Positions 15,564 to 17,805 of a stretch of 17,805 nucleotides of DNA are shown here, in pieces; positions within the stretch are counted from its first letter, which is position 1; every line of letters starts with the position of its first letter. Under the pieces are notes generated by a model that saw only the letters and a program-made list of their open reading frames with translations, was not told the origin of the DNA and did not search any database. The stretch is taken from assembly GCA_934256695.1 (NCBI GenBank), contig CAKQPE010000033.1, positions 1-17,805 of the forward strand. The letters run 5' to 3'. This stretch comes from an uncultured Eubacteriales bacterium. Lineage in GTDB: Bacteria > Bacillota > Clostridia > Lachnospirales > Anaerotignaceae. Made by a program: the position numbers and the translations under genes.

Positions 15564-15980
15564 TTAAGGTAAATATACACCCTTTTCAAGAGCTTTTTTT
15601 ACCGCTTCCTTCTTACGGTTTACTGTTATCTCCGCCTTGTCTTTTTCTTCGTTTCCGGACGAAACGACAATATAGTTCTCACCTATATTTAAATCTATTG
15701 CCTGTGTAAATATTCCGGATATGCCTACAGTAAAGCTGTAATCGTTTTCAAGCTTTGCCGTATCCGATTTTATGGAATACACTTCTATTTTCATGTTTGT
15801 GTTTTTTGCTGCCGTACCCGAAACAGTCTTTGACGAATCAAAGGTAGAAACTGAATCTTTACTGAAATCAAGACCGCTTGTTATTTCAAAAACTCCGCTT
15901 TCGGCTTCTTTGGCATAGGCAGCAGGACAAGTTGCAAAAGCCGAGAGACAAAGGATTATAACAAAAATAAATTTTTTCAC
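15564..15980 (-). CDS. Small secreted protein of unknown function, first gene of the yycHI operon
   Basis: 138 residues. It has a classic signal peptide MKKFIFVIILCLSAFATC with a probable cleavage after AYA (23). The mature part (about 115 residues) is predicted to be beta-rich. The pattern SSKTVSGTAAKNTNMKIEVY, then GENYIVVSSGNEEKDKAEITVNRKK, resembles bacterial Ig-like or fibronectin-like repeats. It ends with the helical tail KKEAVKKALEKG. GTG 15980 is chosen because GAGGTG lies seven bases upstream; GTG 15986 is too close to that site. It lies 29 bases upstream of yycH and directly downstream of tandem WalR boxes. I do not recognise the family. A role in sensing or modifying the wall for WalK is inference. 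Confidence 0.78.
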   Translation of the reverse strand: MKKFIFVIILCLSAFATCPAAYAKEAESGVFEITSGLDFSKDSVSTFDSSKTVSGTAAKNTNMKIEVYSIKSDTAKLENDYSFTVGISGIFTQAIDLNIGENYIVVSSGNEEKDKAEITVNRKKEAVKKALEKGVYLP

Positions 15981-16054
15981 TGCCACACACCTCTTTTACT
16001 GTCTCTGTTTTATTATATTCACAATAAAAACAAATTTTCCGTATCTTAGGTTTT

Positions 16055-16109
16055 ATTATACAACAGATATATTACATTTGTGTTACATCGCAGTTACTTT
16101 TAAATTACA
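16055..16109 (-). promoter_or_regulatory. WalR-box promoter of the secreted protein-yycH-yycI operon
   Basis: On the - strand, TGTAAC-ACAAA-TGTAAT (16071-16087) matches the published WalR consensus TGTWAH-N5-TGTWAH at every position. A second site, TGTAAT-TTAAA-AGTAAC (16093-16109), has one mismatch and lies 22 bp upstream, two helical turns. A perfect TATAAT (16055-16060) follows the near site after 10 bp. No good -35 is found, and the near box covers that position, as in promoters activated by OmpR/PhoB-type regulators. Confidence 0.75.
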
Positions 16110-16152
16110 GTATATTCATTAGCTCGAAATCTTAAAGCAAAACAACGATATT

Positions 16153-17517
16153 TTAGGCTTTGCTTTTTATTAAACCGTATTTTTTGGCAAAAAGCAAGAA
16201 ATATATTATAAAAAGAACTTCCGTTATACCCCATGAAAACGGATATATCCCCATTAACACCGTAAGATTAAAGTGCAGCGGTATTATAGCCAAAAGCCAG
16301 AAAATACGCGGTATGCATATACCGCATAAAACTATGCACATAGGTCTGAAAGAATCTCCCATGCCTCGTATTGTACCGGAGAATATATCTATTCCGCTGT
16401 AGAGAATATAACCTAAAGGTATGAAATGCATTATTTTTACACCGATATCCAAAACATCATTGCTTGTTATAAAAAGCTCAAGCAAAGGCCGGCTGAATAC
16501 ATAAAATGATGAAGATATTAAAATAGTGAGAAAAACGGAAAGTATTAAACACTGTTTTGTGCTTTCTATTATTCTGTGTTTTTTTCCGGCACCGTAGTTT
16601 TGCCCCGCAAATGTTGTAATGGAATTACGAAGTGAATCCATTACCATCCAGAAAACCGCCTCTAATTTACTGTATATGCTCCATGCGGCAACAGTATCTG
16701 TGCCGAGAAGATTTATATAATACTGCAAAGGAATATTAGGCAGATTATACATAAGTGTCTGTATAGAGGCAGGAACACTTATTTTTAACATCCTTAAAAG
16801 AAGATTTTTATGTATTTTAAGATGTGTAATATAAAGCTTATAGCTTGAGTGACTGAGCATAAGGGTTGATGTTATAAGTATGGCACTTATAAGTTGGGAG
16901 GCAATAGTTGCAAAAGCCGCACCGGCAACACCCATTTTAAATACAACTATAAACAAAAGGTCAAGTGCTATGTTTACAAAGCTGGTTATTATAAGGAATA
17001 TAAAAGGCCTTTTTGAATCACCTACGGCACGAAGAATCGATGCACCCATGTTGTAGAACATATTAGGCACAAGACCTATAAAATATATACGCATATATAC
17101 TATTGAAAGCGGAAGCACATTAGTCGGAGTTGCTATTGCTTTAAGTACATTGGGAGTAACAATAAAGCCTATAATGCTTGCCGTAAGTCCGATTATTAAT
17201 GCAAATGCCATTGCCGTATGGACTGCTCTGTGGGTTTGGGTATAATTTTTTGCCCCGTAAAGCTGTGCTATTACAACGGAAGCACCGGAAGAAAGACTTA
17301 TCATAACATAAATAAGCATATCTATAAGCCTGCCGGAAGAACCGCCTACGGCAGAAAGGGCTTCTTTGCCGAGAAACCTGCCTACAATAATTGTATCGGC
17401 AGTATTATACATCTGTTGAAAAAATGCACCGAGCAAAAGCGGAAAAAAGAAAATAAGCACCTGTTTCCAAATAACGCCTTCGGTAATGGCGTTTTTAGCG
17501 GCAGTTTTTGCAGCCAT
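16153..17517 (-). CDS. MATE-family multidrug efflux transporter
   Basis: A 454-residue, 12-helix inner-membrane transporter that likely exports cationic drugs or metabolites by Na+ or H+ antiport. The N-terminal FFFPLLLGAFFQQMYNTADT and IIVGRFLGKEALSAVGGSS are the usual MatE opening; a second half repeats the pattern (KISVPASIQTLMYNLPNIPL, then WSIYSKLEAVFWMVMDSLRN). Length and sequence are typical of clostridial NorM/DinF-like members. ATG 17517 is chosen because GGGGGAGGT (17525-17533) lies seven bases upstream. The gene is a separate unit with its own promoter and a palindrome in its leader. The substrate cannot be deduced. Confidence 0.93.
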   Translation of the reverse strand: MAAKTAAKNAITEGVIWKQVLIFFFPLLLGAFFQQMYNTADTIIVGRFLGKEALSAVGGSSGRLIDMLIYVMISLSSGASVVIAQLYGAKNYTQTHRAVHTAMAFALIIGLTASIIGFIVTPNVLKAIATPTNVLPLSIVYMRIYFIGLVPNMFYNMGASILRAVGDSKRPFIFLIITSFVNIALDLLFIVVFKMGVAGAAFATIASQLISAILITSTLMLSHSSYKLYITHLKIHKNLLLRMLKISVPASIQTLMYNLPNIPLQYYINLLGTDTVAAWSIYSKLEAVFWMVMDSLRNSITTFAGQNYGAGKKHRIIESTKQCLILSVFLTILISSSFYVFSRPLLELFITSNDVLDIGVKIMHFIPLGYILYSGIDIFSGTIRGMGDSFRPMCIVLCGICIPRIFWLLAIIPLHFNLTVLMGIYPFSWGITEVLFIIYFLLFAKKYGLIKSKA

Positions 17518-17567
17518 AAATAAAACCTCCCCCAAATTTTAAAAATCCCTAAAAAACCTCCCAAATA

Positions 17568-17587
17568 AAGATTAAAAACTTAATCTT
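17568..17587. promoter_or_regulatory. Palindrome at the MATE transcription start (candidate operator or 5' hairpin)
   Basis: AAGATTAA (17568-17575) and TTAATCTT (17580-17587) form a perfect 8-bp inverted repeat with a four-base centre. It begins about seven bases downstream of the -10, at the expected transcription start, a position suited to a repressor site. Confidence 0.5.
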
Positions 17588-17594
17588 AGCTTGT

Positions 17595-17623
17595 ACTATA
17601 CAGTATGAAATACAAATATGCAA
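17595..17623 (-). promoter_or_regulatory. SigmaA promoter of the MATE gene
   Basis: On the - strand, TTGCAT (17618-17623), a 17-bp spacer and TATAGT (17595-17600). It leaves a leader of about 70 bases before the start codon. Confidence 0.68.
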
Positions 17624-17657
17624 TGTATTTAAATATAAATTTATCGGACTAAGACCA

Positions 17658-17805
17658 TAACTCCTCAGTTACTGCGTGACAGCTCCCCTTTTATGGGAGC
17701 CTTCCTAAATCGAAAGCCGTCCCTGAAAGGGAAGGTGGCAAACCGAAGGTTTGACGGAAGGGTTTTAAAGCCTTCTCCTCAGGAGAAGGTGCTGAGCCGT
17801 AGGCG
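17658..17805 (-). repeat. Composite hairpin repeat: repeat B copy 2 plus a GCTCCC module
   Basis: 17714-17796 is the reverse complement of repeat B at 13091-13175: CCTTCTCC (17771-17778) with GGAGAAGG (17782-17789), CAAACC (17739-17744) with GGTTTG (17748-17753), and the shared CCCTGAAAGGG. An extra module upstream has GCTCCC (17682-17687) pairing with GGGAGC (17695-17700). The window ends inside or just beyond the element. Confidence 0.85.

Noticed and set aside
16134..16166. AAAGCAAA/TTTGCTTT inverted repeat as the MATE terminator
   Set aside because: The stem is AT-rich with a 17-base loop, overlaps the end of the coding sequence and lacks a T-run in the direction of transcription.

Overview
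The window looks like a chromosomal piece of a low-GC, endospore-forming member of the Clostridia. This rests on the AT-rich composition, strong AGGAGG-type ribosome binding sites, spoIIR next to a SleB-type cortex hydrolase, a WalRK (YycFG) two-component system with YycH, YycI and YycJ partners, and intergenic hairpin repeats of a kind common in gut Firmicutes. I cannot resolve the genus from sequence alone. I see no phage, plasmid, transposase, CRISPR array, rRNA or tRNA.

Layout. 1-1506: a dispersed hairpin repeat, then spoIIR and a SleB-like hydrolase (+), closed by a bidirectional terminator. 1515-4543 (-): thrH (HAD phosphatase) and a large SLH/SpoIID-domain lipoprotein. 4721-9739 (+): a promoter followed by five closely spaced genes, ispE, a GntR/FadR-type regulator, a LysM membrane protein, walR and walK. 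These probably form one transcription unit tying an isoprenoid-precursor enzyme to the essential cell-wall regulatory system. 9729-9793: a perfect 31-bp inverted repeat forms the convergent terminator. 9821-12376 (-): rlmH, yycJ (walJ) and murA, a tight operon with its own promoter. 12389-13262: an 870-bp gene-free stretch with the murA promoter, a terminator and at least four hairpin-rich repeat elements. 13263-15980 (-): yycI, yycH and a small secreted protein. 16153-17517 (-): a MATE efflux pump. 17641-17805: another composite repeat.

How the genes fit together. In Bacillus the order is walR-walK-yycH-yycI-yycJ, with rlmH nearby. Here all these parts are present, but walRK (+) faces its accessory genes (-), the accessory set is split in two, and murA (first step of peptidoglycan precursor synthesis) has joined yycJ-rlmH. 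The strongest regulatory signal is upstream of the secreted protein-yycH-yycI operon: a perfect match to the WalR box (TGTWAH-N5-TGTWAH) lies 10 bp upstream of a TATAAT that lacks a good -35, and a one-mismatch second box lies exactly 22 bp further upstream. This suggests that WalR directly activates its own modulators.

Most of the window is housekeeping. The items that merit attention are the WalR-box operon and its uncharacterised secreted first gene, the truncated M23-like LysM protein before walR, the WalK PAS domain that appears to lack two zinc ligands, and repeat families whose stems covary between copies.
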